A stretch of 64,000 nucleotides of DNA, taken from assembly GCA_900291925.1 (NCBI GenBank), contig UWYS01000003.1, positions 186,001-250,000 of the forward strand, read 5' to 3'. Position numbers and translations under genes: made by a program. Positions 11,267 through 21,852 of this stretch are shown piece by piece. The first letter of the stretch is position 1, and every line of letters starts with the position of its first letter. Source of the stretch: Thecaphora thlaspeos. Lineage: Eukaryota > Basidiomycota > Ustilaginomycetes > Urocystidales > Glomosporiaceae. The notes under the pieces are model-generated. The model was not told where the DNA came from and ran no database searches. It saw only the letters and a list, made by a program, of their open reading frames with translations.

Positions 11267-12137
11267 CGCCGGGGTCTGACCGCATCTGTCAATCTCGTAT
11301 TGTGCCCGTTGTAGTAAAGAGCGCGAACAATCCAAACCAAACCCGATCCACACATTGACACGTTTGCGTGCGAGCATGGCGGGGACTCTTACAGCGGCCA
11401 GCGTCGTCGTGGTCGCCGTGATCGTCGTACCGGTCGTCGATCGCCTGTCCGTGGCGCGGTCGTCTTGTTGTACTGTAGGTAAGTGGGCCTTTTGGAGAGC
11501 GCGAAGAAGCGTTCTAATCGAGGCGTGGGCCGGGCTGTGTCGGGCTGTGTCGGTACGTGCGAAGGCGCAGCAGGCTCGCGGGCGTGGGTGGGCGTGTCTC
11601 GAACCAGAGGGTCCGGGGACGCATGTATTACGCCCAGGCAAGGCCGTCTTCCGCTTCCGCTTCCTACGTTATTTCCACTTGACAGCCTGCCTGCCCGCCT
11701 GCCTTGGTGTCGGCCCCTCCGCCTAGTCTCTTTGCCTTGCTGCTAGCGCCGCCTCGACTCGACAACGACATCGCCACCCGACTGGCCAGCGGGCTTCATC
11801 TGCTCTTCTCCTCCCCATCACCCTTCCGCAACGACGCAGCGGCCACGACGGCTCTGCTCGTTTGGGTCTGAGAGCAGAGTAGTCTCTCTTCCCTCTTTCT
11901 CACCCATTCCCTCTCAACCACCGCTGCTCTCCCGTCACGGCCACCCTCGGCCACCCTCGCGTCCACAGCCACCAACTCCATGACCGCAACTCGTAGCCCA
12001 CCAACCTCAGCCTCAACATAGACCACCGACACCGCCCCGTCTCAACATAGCTTCCATCCAACAAGACCACCACCGCCACGCGCGCCTCTATCCTCCACCC
12101 AGCACAGGGCGAGGGAACGAGCAGCAGCACCGGGAAG
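11267..12137. other. Intergenic region between KGD2 and the 1891-aa gene
   Basis: No gene was recognised. One TACTGTA motif lies at about 11471. The last 400 nt are rich in ACC/CTC and probably form the promoter and leader of the gene at 12138. Confidence 0.5.
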
Positions 12138-15100
12138 ATGGCCGCCACGCCGCTGGTTCGGCAACGGCCTAGTCCTCCCACCTGGTCCACGAACGTCCAG
12201 GGCGACGCGAGCGCCCAGCGCCTCTCTTCCTACCTCTCGGCCAACGACGAGTACATCTCGTCGACTCCGCTGCGCTCGCCTAGCCAGCTTTTTTCCAGGA
12301 GCAAGAGTCCCTTTGACTTCCGCCGGACGCCAAGCGACGACCCTTCGCCTAGCGGCAGCGGTAGTGGCAGCAGGGGAGATGGCAGCAGCCTCCATCCCCG
12401 CCACAACAATAGTCTCAGCGCAGCCTGGACCAGATTCAAGGGCAGGAACAAGTCCTCCTCGCCCTATCACCTCTCGTCGCCTCCACCATCAGCAACAATA
12501 GCGACAGCAGCGGGCAGATCGCAAAGGGGGCTCGGCGCGGGTCTTGATGGGGCCGAAGCTGTCGCTAGCAAACCCTCTGCCCGTCAGAACCAGTCGCGGA
12601 TGCCGCACCCTTCCCCCACGCGTGCAGGCGATGCCCTGCCCCGTTCGAACGGAGCAGACATCCCCGCCCCTGCCCGGTCATCACCCTTCCGGAGCTCATC
12701 GCCCCATGCACCAGTGAGAGAGAAGACGTCCTATCCGCCGCCGGCCGCATCGACCGGCACCAGCGGGCCGTCCTTTCGAGGGCGCGTCCCCAGCCTCCAT
12801 CGACGCAACAGCTCCGGCAAACCTTTGAGCGCGGCCTCGATCGATGCGCTAGGGGCTCAGGCCAGCGCTCAGAACCGGCCGGAGCGCGCGGACCGAGCCT
12901 ACTCCTCTCATCCGAGCCGCGAGCAGTCGCAAGCCACCAGCCAGGCAGTCGGAACGCAGTCGTACGTGACTACCGGCATCGACAGCTCGAGGGCTGGCGG
13001 CAGCGGCGGCGGCAGCGGCGGCGGTAGCAGCGTATCGTTGACGAGATCGTCGTCGAGCCTCTCCCGCTTCTTCAGCACCCGCAGGAAGGCCGCCGCCGAT
13101 GTTGGCCCCTCGGACGGCAGGCTCGGCTCGCTGGTGTCGATCGATGCTCAGGCTGCTGCATCCTCCTCAGTCGCTGTCCAGCCGGAGTCGCCTCCCCTCG
13201 CCATCATCTCTGGCGAGTGGCGGGACGCCGACGCTGCTCGATCCGATCACCTCGTTACAACGCGGTCAAAGATTCAGCCGCGGGCGGCAGACGGTGTCGA
13301 GCAAGTCGCACGTCAGCGCCTACAGCATGCGCCGCAGGAGGGCGGGTCCGACCGAATCTTCTCGTTCCCGCCACGTCCTAGTTCCCCGGATGAGCGGATC
13401 GGGACCGAGTTGGCAGCCTCCATGGCAAAGGGACAGGTCGCCTCGTCGCCTCGAAACCGCCACGCTCCCGCCCTCTCGGCCCCTTTGACCCTTTCCGCTG
13501 CTGGATCGCGGCGGCAGGAGCCTGAGCGCAGCTTCATGTCAACGCACGCCAATCGCGACTCCGCTGCCGCTCCGGCCATCTCTAGTGATTACGCGAGGCT
13601 GCGAGCGAAGCTGTCGCACAATCAGTCGAGAAGGAGCCGCAGCCTGAACAAACTGGCCTCGTTCCTTGGCGGGTCATCCTCTCCCGCCGACGAAAATCAC
13701 CAAGGTGGCCCCTCGGCAGAGAGCGGATCCAAGATCGGATCCCGAGCTCCGTCTCAGAAGGACAAGGCATGCCTGACGCGTCCTTCGGCGTCCGAACTGC
13801 TTCACCGTGCGAACGAAGGTGCCTTCTCGACGACGGCGCCTTTAACACCGCCGTCGGAAGCGCCGGGCAAGTTGTTCTCCCAAAGGCCAAGCCTCCGAGC
13901 TCGACTCAAGATGCCTCGGTTCAATAGCTCCGGCCAGGTAACTCGACCCTCGACCCCCGAGATCGAAAGCTGGAGGCAAAATGACACAGATTCGACGCTG
14001 ACAGGCTTCCGGCAGGGTCACGGAAGGAGGGCCAGCGTAGATGCGGCGAGCCAGCTTTGCCACGACGCTTCGCCAGTCAAGATCACGCGCACCGGCAGCG
14101 TGATCCGGAGGAAGCCTCCACCCAATTTCAATCTCGAGGAGCTCACCTCGAGCTCGTTGCTGAGACGGGCTTCCATGGAGACCTCGTCGATGCCCAGGCC
14201 GTCTGAGGGTGGCGGCGACGGCGTCTCTCCCCCTCCCCCTCCCCCTCTCCCTCCGCCTGCGCGACCGGGTGCCCGAGCCGACCTTCCATCCAAGGCGTCA
14301 TCGTTAGAGTCGCCGGCATTCGGCGCTGCCTCAAACATCCCGATGCCCCGGTCGTCTTCCAGTGTGTCCGTCAGCAAGCGGGGCCGGAAGTCATCAGACC
14401 GCGGCTCTGCTCAGCGTTCTACCGACAACGTAGCGGCAAGCCTGCTCGCTGACGTTCCGCCCGGCTCCAGGACCGTCAGTGCTTCGAGAACGCACGCCCA
14501 GGACGGCGCAGAGGTACCCTCAACCGGCGGCACCGCTGCATTGGCAAAGGCTGACAAGCCAGCGGCGGCGGCAGAGGCAGCGAAATCCCCGGCGGCGTCC
14601 GCCCTATCCCGGCCCCAGGTCATTGCTGCTACCTGCGAGGCGACAAAGCCTTTGATGTCGGCTGCCGTCGTTTCCGGCCTCCTGGAGGTTCCGTCCTCCG
14701 CCGCGATTGGAGCTCGCTCCTCAACAGGCAGCCTGAAGCCTCCCAACGTGGCCGCAGACATGTCTTCGGACAGCGAAAGGCCTTGGTCACTAATCAGTGC
14801 TGGAGAGGCCGACACAGCCCTGCTGAGGCTGTGGAAGCTGATCGTCGACACCAACAGCTCTGGAGAGTGTGACGATGATGAAGTCCTCTTCTTCCGCCCC
14901 CTGTCGCTCTCGGGCAACGGAACCCCGAGGGAAACCATCGGTCCCGCGGCTTTGGTCGAAGAAGGGTCGGAGCAGGGTGCAAAGGAGACCATAACGACGC
15001 CTACTCTCGCCCAGCAGCATGCATGGGTTCGGCCCTTTGACCAAGGTGGCCAGCTTGACGACCAACTGGAAAGTCTCTTGCTGCGGTCCGTCGCCGTCGA

Positions 15101-17813
15101 CAGCGAAGACGATGGCGCGATGGGCAGCGGACGTGGCAGTTTTCCCTCGACGGCCCGCTCCGACCTCAAGCACGAGATCTCGTCCGCCCACTCCTCCTCC
15201 ATGCACTCTTCCGGGTCGAGCACGCTCAAAGCCGGCCACTTCTTTGCGCCTACTCATCGTCGCCCAAGTGTCGCGGCTATCCAAGCCTTAGATGCTTCGC
15301 AGTCTCAGCCTCATCCTCGTCTTGGGGCCACTGTCGCTGTCGGCGATCCGCGTGTGGACCCGAGGGACGGGCCCTCGGACCACTCGCAGGACTTGGACCT
15401 GCTCGGACCGCTGCCTACCGAAAACGGGAGCGGATCGCGTGCCAGTCTGACCCACCACAGGGGTGGCTCGACCAGCACCATCGGGAGCCTGCAGAACACG
15501 CGCAGAGCCAGCGCCGTGAGCCGTCTCACGGTCTCAAGCGGCCACCACAGCGAAGGCTTCCTGTCGGAGGATGCCCTGTCCGCGCTAGATGCCGAGGTGG
15601 GACAGGCCAGGAGGGCAGAGGTGGTCGCTCTCGGCAAGGGCAGGGTGACAGACTGGGTCGGCGATAGCTCGTGCATGCTCGCCCGCCACGAGGGTCCCAC
15701 CTTGTCGCGCAGCGCCTCAATGAGGCGACCAACCGACGGCGTTCCGACGGCGAGGAAGGTTCGGCTCGCTGCGACTGCACTTCCAGAGGCGCTTGGACGA
15801 CCGGAGGTGTCGAGGCAGGTCGAGATGAGCCACCAGCTCGACGAGAGGCTGCAGCGCCTGGTGGTCGAGAACGGGCAGTTACCCGGTGCAGAAGAGGCCG
15901 GACCAATCCGCGACATCCCCGATGAAGCTTCGAGCGACGGTGTCCATCGACGCCCGTCCCCTCTGCCCCCTGCGACGGCAACGTCGTCGGTGGCAGAGGC
16001 AGCGAGCGTCTTCGACTTCAACTCAATCGCCACCAGGCAGTCGACTCAGAACAAGTACGCGCGCCTCTCGGCCTTCCACGATCGCAAGCTCCCGTCTACT
16101 GTGGGCTTGGGAGCTGCAGAGCAGCCGCAGCTGGCTAGCACGGACCAACACCAGGATGAGGCCATCAGGCTCGGCAGGGCGCCTTCAAAAAGGATGAGAC
16201 GCTTTGCCGACGAGGTCAGGAGCTCTGGCGAGGCCGTGATGATCAGCCGTGGGCCTGCCGCGCCCCATGCGAGGTCGGTCGAAGGGCGTCCAGTGCTCGA
16301 TCTCAGCCGCCCACCGCCAGCTCAGGTGTCGGCTGAGGTACCGTCGTCGGCACGCGCCGTCAGCGCGGTTCCGGCTGCCTTGGTCGATCTGGACGACACC
16401 CCGCGAAAGGTGGCAGGAACGGTCGTCTTGCTGGATCCCCGTATCGAGTCACTCGGCCACGGCATGCGTAGGTCCAGGAGCGAGGCGTCCGAAAGCACCA
16501 AGGCAAGCGATGCCGATACTTTGTCCGTAGTGCCGACCTCGGCTGCCGCAGCTGCTGCAACGACAGGCTCAGGAGTGCCGGCACACGCCAGCCGACCGGA
16601 TGAGAGCCAGTTCGAGGTGGGCGACCGACGCAAAGGCTCGGGGCGACAGCTTCCTTCGAACCTGACGACCGAAGAGGCGATTGCGGCAAAGCAGAAGCAG
16701 CGCCTGGAGCGCGACCGAAGGCACCGCAAGCGCGAGGAGAGGAAGCAGCTGGAGCAGCAGAAGAAGTACGCGCTCAAGAAGAAGAGCGATCCCCTGCTTG
16801 CCACCCGCCTTGCGCTAGTGGGTCTGCAGCCGGGTGCTGGGCTGCTTCCGTCAAAGGACGTTGGACAGGCAGACGAACCGCTGCGTTCCGAGCTACCGGC
16901 CTCTTCCAAGCCATTCCACCACATGGACGAGGTCGCGGTCCAGCTCACCTCGCCCACGCGACAGACGTTCATATTGGGGCTGGACCCAGTACTGGACCCA
17001 AGCGCCGTGAGGACGGGACCCTCCTCGTCCGCGGCAGGCTCCAGCAGCTACAATCTCGAGCTGCCGCGGTACCTGTCTGCGCCTTCTTCGCGCCAAGCCT
17101 CGTTTGTCGGCTCGGTGACGAGCTTCCATACGGCCGAGTCTGGCTCGAGTGGCGAAAATAATGGCGACGGCAACGATGCAGGCTCAGGCGAGCGCGATGG
17201 CACGGCCGCTCGCGACCAGGGACGAGGCGCCAGCAGCATATCGGTGGGCCGCGCATTGGCATGGGACGACGGCGCGTCGAAGGACGCCGATGCTCACCGC
17301 GTCAAACCGCCGCATGCACGGCCGCCGACGTCGGCGTCGCTTAAGACGATGAACAGCATCGCCTCGAGCTTGACGGTCGACTTTGAGTTCCCCATCCCGC
17401 CGCAGCGGCTGCGAGAACAGCTGAGCGACGACGGCACGCTGCTCAGCCGCGCCGGTCTGCGCGAGGCGTTCTGGCCGTCGCCGCTTCCCGGCTTTGACTT
17501 TCCCGGCGACGATCGGCAGGTACAGCATTCTCCATCCGTCCCTCTTGGACTTGGAAACGACGTGTTGCCGACGTCGTCGTCGGTAGACGCAAACATCCGG
17601 CTGCGTCGCGGCTCGCAGGCTTTTACTGGCGGCAAAGAGGTGGCGCTCCGACGAGCTAGGTCGATGGGCTTCCACGATGCGCGACTCTCTCCGTCGTTTG
17701 GCGGTGGACCGCAGCCACCGCGTCCTATGCTGGCCGAGCAGAACCGGAAAGGGGAATCACAGGGCCTCGGTATCCATGATGGTGCTTTTGGCGAAGCTCA
17801 AGGAGGTCTCTGA
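12138..17813 (+). CDS. Unrecognised 1891-aa disordered protein
   Basis: A single uninterrupted frame of 1891 codons starts at an ATG in GAAGATGGCC. I do not recognise a domain. Most of the protein is Ser/Arg/Pro/Ala-rich and probably disordered. It has a poly-proline stretch (about residues 696-708), Gly/Ser runs near residue 285-295, and a Lys/Arg/Glu/Gln-rich, probably helical segment at about 1513-1560 (IAAKQKQRLERD followed by HRKREERKQLEQQKK), then DPLLATRLALVGL. The length of the open frame, its codon use like neighbouring genes and the compact order-promoting C-terminal patch argue that it is real. Proteins of this type in fungi are often cytoskeletal or signalling scaffolds, but that is a guess. 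It has no visible membrane segment or signal peptide. Confidence 0.8.
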   Translation: MAATPLVRQRPSPPTWSTNVQGDASAQRLSSYLSANDEYISSTPLRSPSQLFSRSKSPFDFRRTPSDDPSPSGSGSGSRGDGSSLHPRHNNSLSAAWTRFKGRNKSSSPYHLSSPPPSATIATAAGRSQRGLGAGLDGAEAVASKPSARQNQSRMPHPSPTRAGDALPRSNGADIPAPARSSPFRSSSPHAPVREKTSYPPPAASTGTSGPSFRGRVPSLHRRNSSGKPLSAASIDALGAQASAQNRPERADRAYSSHPSREQSQATSQAVGTQSYVTTGIDSSRAGGSGGGSGGGSSVSLTRSSSSLSRFFSTRRKAAADVGPSDGRLGSLVSIDAQAAASSSVAVQPESPPLAIISGEWRDADAARSDHLVTTRSKIQPRAADGVEQVARQRLQHAPQEGGSDRIFSFPPRPSSPDERIGTELAASMAKGQVASSPRNRHAPALSAPLTLSAAGSRRQEPERSFMSTHANRDSAAAPAISSDYARLRAKLSHNQSRRSRSLNKLASFLGGSSSPADENHQGGPSAESGSKIGSRAPSQKDKACLTRPSASELLHRANEGAFSTTAPLTPPSEAPGKLFSQRPSLRARLKMPRFNSSGQVTRPSTPEIESWRQNDTDSTLTGFRQGHGRRASVDAASQLCHDASPVKITRTGSVIRRKPPPNFNLEELTSSSLLRRASMETSSMPRPSEGGGDGVSPPPPPPLPPPARPGARADLPSKASSLESPAFGAASNIPMPRSSSSVSVSKRGRKSSDRGSAQRSTDNVAASLLADVPPGSRTVSASRTHAQDGAEVPSTGGTAALAKADKPAAAAEAAKSPAASALSRPQVIAATCEATKPLMSAAVVSGLLEVPSSAAIGARSSTGSLKPPNVAADMSSDSERPWSLISAGEADTALLRLWKLIVDTNSSGECDDDEVLFFRPLSLSGNGTPRETIGPAALVEEGSEQGAKETITTPTLAQQHAWVRPFDQGGQLDDQLESLLLRSVAVDSEDDGAMGSGRGSFPSTARSDLKHEISSAHSSSMHSSGSSTLKAGHFFAPTHRRPSVAAIQALDASQSQPHPRLGATVAVGDPRVDPRDGPSDHSQDLDLLGPLPTENGSGSRASLTHHRGGSTSTIGSLQNTRRASAVSRLTVSSGHHSEGFLSEDALSALDAEVGQARRAEVVALGKGRVTDWVGDSSCMLARHEGPTLSRSASMRRPTDGVPTARKVRLAATALPEALGRPEVSRQVEMSHQLDERLQRLVVENGQLPGAEEAGPIRDIPDEASSDGVHRRPSPLPPATATSSVAEAASVFDFNSIATRQSTQNKYARLSAFHDRKLPSTVGLGAAEQPQLASTDQHQDEAIRLGRAPSKRMRRFADEVRSSGEAVMISRGPAAPHARSVEGRPVLDLSRPPPAQVSAEVPSSARAVSAVPAALVDLDDTPRKVAGTVVLLDPRIESLGHGMRRSRSEASESTKASDADTLSVVPTSAAAAAATTGSGVPAHASRPDESQFEVGDRRKGSGRQLPSNLTTEEAIAAKQKQRLERDRRHRKREERKQLEQQKKYALKKKSDPLLATRLALVGLQPGAGLLPSKDVGQADEPLRSELPASSKPFHHMDEVAVQLTSPTRQTFILGLDPVLDPSAVRTGPSSSAAGSSSYNLELPRYLSAPSSRQASFVGSVTSFHTAESGSSGENNGDGNDAGSGERDGTAARDQGRGASSISVGRALAWDDGASKDADAHRVKPPHARPPTSASLKTMNSIASSLTVDFEFPIPPQRLREQLSDDGTLLSRAGLREAFWPSPLPGFDFPGDDRQVQHSPSVPLGLGNDVLPTSSSVDANIRLRRGSQAFTGGKEVALRRARSMGFHDARLSPSFGGGPQPPRPMLAEQNRKGESQGLGIHDGAFGEAQGGL

Positions 17814-18334
17814 ACCCGTTTGGTGATCACGATCGCTGCAGCCCCGCGGGGCCGCTACACGTTGCAGAAGTGGTCCAGCTTGAGCTTTAACACGTCTATT
17901 CAGGCTCGACGACGCAATCACCGTGCTCAGCTACAGTGTAGTTACTACTCTTGCTCCATCTCACTCTATATGAGCTCCAGCTCCGTGCCTTTTGGCCTTG
18001 CCTGCACTCTCTGTATTTCTACATACTGTCCCGGCATTCGAGTGCAACCTAACGCGCATACACACAGCAAATAAGCCGACGAGAGCTATATCTGTGATTC
18101 AAGATTTCTTGTGGCTCTGACTTCAGGCTGAAGCTGCCTGATTCGTTGGCCGAATGGCGAGGGGCGAGCGGGGCGTGGTGGCGCGGCGGCGTCGGAGAGG
18201 AGCGTTCCGGAGCGCATCAAGGTGTCGCTCTACTGTATGCATGGGAAGGACCTTTGTGTGCGGCTGTCTGCCTGCAGGACGGTCGAAAAAGCAGGCAAGG
18301 TGGAGGCGTGCAAGGGAAGGCGACCGTGGATGTG

Positions 18335-18361
18335 TGTCGGTGTCGGTGTCGGTGTCGGTGC
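18335..18361. repeat. (GTCGGT)n hexamer repeat
   Basis: Four to five consecutive GTCGGT units can be read directly in non-coding DNA. Confidence 0.85.
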
Positions 18362-18417
18362 CGTGTGACGAGAGTCTTGAGTCCCGCTTCTGTGAAGGCG
18401 AGGGCGGGGGTTGCCGA

Positions 18418-18450
<33 letters not shown>
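18418..18450. repeat. (GCT)n trinucleotide microsatellite
   Basis: Eleven consecutive GCT units lie in non-coding DNA, so the run is probably not a translated homopolymer. Confidence 0.9.
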
Positions 18451-18452
<2 letters not shown>

Positions 18453-18527
18453 GCATTTGCGGGGGAAGTAAGGCGGGCTTCTTGACCGGCGGAATGCGCG
18501 CATACAGAGTTGGCGTCCACGCTTGCC

Positions 18528-18562
18528 AGGGCGTGGCCAGGGCGTGGCCGGGGCGTGGCCGA
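18528..18562. repeat. Three tandem GGGCGTGGCC units
   Basis: Three near-identical 10-11-bp units are seen directly; they are just left of the pentamer arrays. Confidence 0.8.
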
Positions 18563-18587
18563 GGCTTGAGCCGAGCGAGTTTAGTTT

Positions 18588-18690
18588 GGCCTGGCCTGGC
18601 CTGGCCTAGCCTAGTCTGGTTTGGCCTGGCAGCTCCGCGATAACTTGAGCGCTTGGCGGGCTGGGCTGGGCTGGGCTGGGCTGGGCTGGA
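18588..18690. repeat. Pentamer arrays (GGCCT)n and (GGGCT)n
   Basis: GGCCT repeats (18588-18608) and GGGCT repeats (about 18658-18688) flank a short unique stretch. The GGGCT unit recurs at 22426-22445. Confidence 0.85.
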
Positions 18691-19437
18691 CTGGGCGGCC
18701 ACGTTAGGTGGAGCGCCTTGCCTTGACCCGCTCGTTTGTCGCTTTATCGTGCTCGTCGGTCGTCTCTGCATCATACCTTCCTCACTCGACCCTCCTTTGC
18801 CCTCCCCGTCTGACAGCCGCCGCACCATCTACCGCCCCGCTATCTCCGTATCGTACAACCTTACGCCGATCGCAGCACGACCAACGCTTCAAGCCTGCTC
18901 AAGGCTAGAATCAACGACATCCTCAACCTCGACGTCCCTCGGCCTGCAACACCACCCCTCAAGATTGGCCACGATCCCTCTCATCTCGGCTCTCATCTCC
19001 TTGCGCCCACTTCGCCGCGCTTGGTACTTCCGAAGTCGGACCACGAGCTAGTGTGAAACCCTGGGACCCCAATCGTCCTTATCAGTACTGGTCTTCTTAT
19101 CTATCCGCGGCCAACGTCGGAAGCCTCGGCGGTATAGACTAGACGCGGCGAGCGCATAGACGGCAAGAGGCAGGACACGATAGAGACGACTGCTACAACC
19201 GCTGGCTGCCAACAACCGAGGCTGCTTCTCAAAAACGGTCCCCCATCTTTATACCGTATTCCGCATTCCGTAATGACTGCGTACATGCGATAGACTTGCG
19301 ATCAGCGTCCAGCGATCCCCGTCCACGGACACCACCTTCACCTTCGCCTCGTCCACGAACCCGTCCCACGCCCACCATCTTTCGACGCTCGCACCCTCAC
19401 GGCCCCGGTGCTGGCTTCGACTTCTATCCTGGGCACC

Positions 19438-21852
19438 ATGGTGGACCTCAGCGCGTGGCTGCCCGTCGCCCTGACGGATCGACAATCGATCTCAGACCTG
19501 GCGGGCTCGGCTAGCTTCACCATCTGGCTCTTTGCCCAGTCGCCCCAGCTGCTGGAAAACTACCGGCGCGGCAGCATCGAGGGCCTCAGCCCCGTCTTCC
19601 TCGTCCAGTGGATGCTCGGCGACGCCACCAACCTCATCGGATGCATCCTCACGGGACAGCTCCCCTTCCAGATCGCAGTGGCCACCTACTTCTGCTGCGT
19701 CGACCTCTGCATCACGGTGCAGTACATCTACTACTGGAGGATGGCCAGATCCAGGATGCAGCGCACCCTCTCAACCATTGTCCGGCCCGTCAGGTCGAGG
19801 ATGGGCAGCCTCGTAAATTACCAGGCCGCCAGGCACCCCTTTGCTATCGCGCCCACAGAGACGTCCCTGCTGCTCGCCAGCTCGTCGTCGCGCCGGATGC
19901 ACGACAGGGGGAGCAGGAGCCCCACCGTGAGATACGGCAACAGCTCCAGGCCGCTTGCCAGCCGGACGGGATCTGAAGAGATGGGAGACTCGATCCACTC
20001 GCAGACGGCCACTTATCGCGCCCTCCGCGATGCGGCCATGAGCGTCGCACAGCTGGTCGACGAGGCGGCCTTCTACTTTGACGGCGTTCACACCCACCAC
20101 ACCCACCATCATCCCCATCAGCCCTCGCAACAACCGCGCGATCGCAGCCACAGCAACTACGGAACGTCACGGCGGGCCACGGCGACGGCCGCGGAGATGA
20201 CCGGGACGTCAACATCAGTATCGCGCAGCAGCAGTTGCCACTCTACCTTGCGGGCCCACAGCTCACATAGGCTCCAAGCAGCCTACTGGACGCCGGCCAC
20301 GCTAGGATCCACCATCGAGAAACGGATGCCCCAGAGCGACAGCGAAGAAGACGGTGACGAGGTGCCTCTGGCCATGCTGCAGAGCACCACCAGCCTGCAG
20401 AGCCGGACGAGCACGCGGTCGTCGGCCTCGGTCACGAGGTCTTCGTCGTCCAGCAGCCCGGCCCATTCGCGAAGGCATTCACAAACGCATTCACAGCAGC
20501 AGCATCAGGTGGAGGGTCTGGCGGACGGAGGTCGACGAGGCCGCGACATGACGCGGACCGCCATTCGGCTCGGGCTGGTGGCCAACGACGAGGAGACGCC
20601 GTCTCTTACGCCCTCGGACGGCACTGCCCATTGCGCTGGTCGTCGAGAAGCACTGTCCGATCACCCGTCACCGTCAGCGGCGGGACCGAACGCCGATATG
20701 AGACCGAGCAGCAAGGAAACGCATTTCGTCCTCCCAGTTCCGCTGGCGGAAGAAGCGGCGGAGGGACCGCTTGAACCGCTCCTGCCCGTGGCCGAGGAAG
20801 TGACGTCGGCGGCTGAGGATGGCGGATATGAGACTACGTCCAAGCGACGAGTCGATCGGAGCGGCAGCTGGCCGGCCAAGAGCCGTACGCGTAGCTCGCA
20901 CTCGGTACGCCGCGGCTTCGGGATGATGCTGATGGGCCTGATGCTCGTCGTCGCGCTGGCTGAGGGTCCAGAGGGAGTCATGACGTGGCCCACGTCGAAC
21001 GGCAGCGGCAGAGCGATTGGACACAGCGGGCTCGGAGACGTCGCCCGTCGAGCGGTCCGTCTAGTCCTCGACAAGGTGCGACACCCTGCCTCGCTCTACC
21101 TCTCCACGCTCCGATCGACGACCGGCGGTGGGGCGAGCACATTCCATCTGCTCGACACCCCTCCCCTCCCTGCACCGACGCCACCTCCGGGACCGAGCTG
21201 GGATCGCATCATCGGACGTCTCTCGGCTTGGACGTGCACCATCCTCTACATGACCTCTCGCCTCCCACAGATCTGGGAGAACCACATGCGACGCTCCGTC
21301 GCCGGTCTTTCGATCCTTCTCTTTGTCGCCGCCTTCCTGGGTAACCTAACGTATTCGATCTCGATTCTCGTCAGCCCCTCGGCGGTGGGTGAGGGCGCAA
21401 GGGAGTATATTCAAGAGTGTCTACCCTTCCTGCTTGGGAGTGGGGGAACGTTGGTGTTCGATGCTATCATCGTGGTGCAGTGGTGGTTATGGAGTGGTAG
21501 AGGGAGCGGCCTGGCCCCCGGGGAGGAGGGAGAAGGGATGAAGACGGGAGACCTCATGACCGCCTCCTTGGCGCTTGCGGGAAGTGGAGCGGGGCAGCAG
21601 AGAGGAGGATTGCGGACGAAAGGTGGAAAGGGAGGTGTGGAAAGGAGGTGGAAGAAGAGGAGGGAGAGGGAGAGCCTGAAACGTAGCTGGCAGGACGCGA
21701 CGAACGGTGGTGGAACGATGTCGAAGAGCGTCGTACTTCCGTTGCCGTCTCACCAGCACGGACTGAGGGAGGATGGAGAGGTGGAACGGGACGCTCGAGA
21801 GGAGGAAGTGGAAGAGAGGATGACGATGTCCGTCCCCGGCCTACAGATGTGA
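19438..21852 (+). CDS. PQ-loop repeat membrane protein, vacuolar amino acid transporter-like
   Basis: This 804-aa protein starts at the ATG in CACCATGG; an in-frame GTG lies 30 nt upstream but the ATG context is much better. It carries two PQ-loop motifs, QSPQLLENYRRGSIEGLSP (from about residue 33) and SRLPQIWENHMRRSVAGLS (from about residue 606), each within a set of hydrophobic helices. The fold is that of the Ypq1/PQLC2 family, which export basic amino acids from vacuoles or lysosomes; cystinosin and SWEET-like proteins are more distant relatives. Between the two halves is a loop of about 470 residues rich in Ser, His and Arg, with a HTHHTHHHPH run, and there is a basic tail of about 110 residues. 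Known members are usually 300-400 aa, so the loop and tail are unusual. Substrate and membrane are inferred. Confidence 0.85.
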   Translation: MVDLSAWLPVALTDRQSISDLAGSASFTIWLFAQSPQLLENYRRGSIEGLSPVFLVQWMLGDATNLIGCILTGQLPFQIAVATYFCCVDLCITVQYIYYWRMARSRMQRTLSTIVRPVRSRMGSLVNYQAARHPFAIAPTETSLLLASSSSRRMHDRGSRSPTVRYGNSSRPLASRTGSEEMGDSIHSQTATYRALRDAAMSVAQLVDEAAFYFDGVHTHHTHHHPHQPSQQPRDRSHSNYGTSRRATATAAEMTGTSTSVSRSSSCHSTLRAHSSHRLQAAYWTPATLGSTIEKRMPQSDSEEDGDEVPLAMLQSTTSLQSRTSTRSSASVTRSSSSSSPAHSRRHSQTHSQQQHQVEGLADGGRRGRDMTRTAIRLGLVANDEETPSLTPSDGTAHCAGRREALSDHPSPSAAGPNADMRPSSKETHFVLPVPLAEEAAEGPLEPLLPVAEEVTSAAEDGGYETTSKRRVDRSGSWPAKSRTRSSHSVRRGFGMMLMGLMLVVALAEGPEGVMTWPTSNGSGRAIGHSGLGDVARRAVRLVLDKVRHPASLYLSTLRSTTGGGASTFHLLDTPPLPAPTPPPGPSWDRIIGRLSAWTCTILYMTSRLPQIWENHMRRSVAGLSILLFVAAFLGNLTYSISILVSPSAVGEGAREYIQECLPFLLGSGGTLVFDAIIVVQWWLWSGRGSGLAPGEEGEGMKTGDLMTASLALAGSGAGQQRGGLRTKGGKGGVERRWKKRRERESLKRSWQDATNGGGTMSKSVVLPLPSHQHGLREDGEVERDAREEEVEERMTMSVPGLQM

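Larger units (their letters stand above)
17814..19437. other. Gene-free spacer with several short tandem repeats
   Basis: No supported gene was found in 1.6 kb. The middle (18335-18690) is a patchwork of simple repeats: GTCGGT hexamers, a GCT trinucleotide run, three 11-bp GGGCGTGGCC units, GGCCT pentamers and GGGCT pentamers. The open frames crossing these repeats are low-complexity. The right part is the upstream region of the PQ-loop gene. Confidence 0.6.

Noticed and set aside
18146..18828. Open frames on both strands across the simple repeats
   Set aside because: Their translated content is produced by the repeats (runs of Leu, Ser or Ala and a Cys-Arg repeat) and shows no domain.
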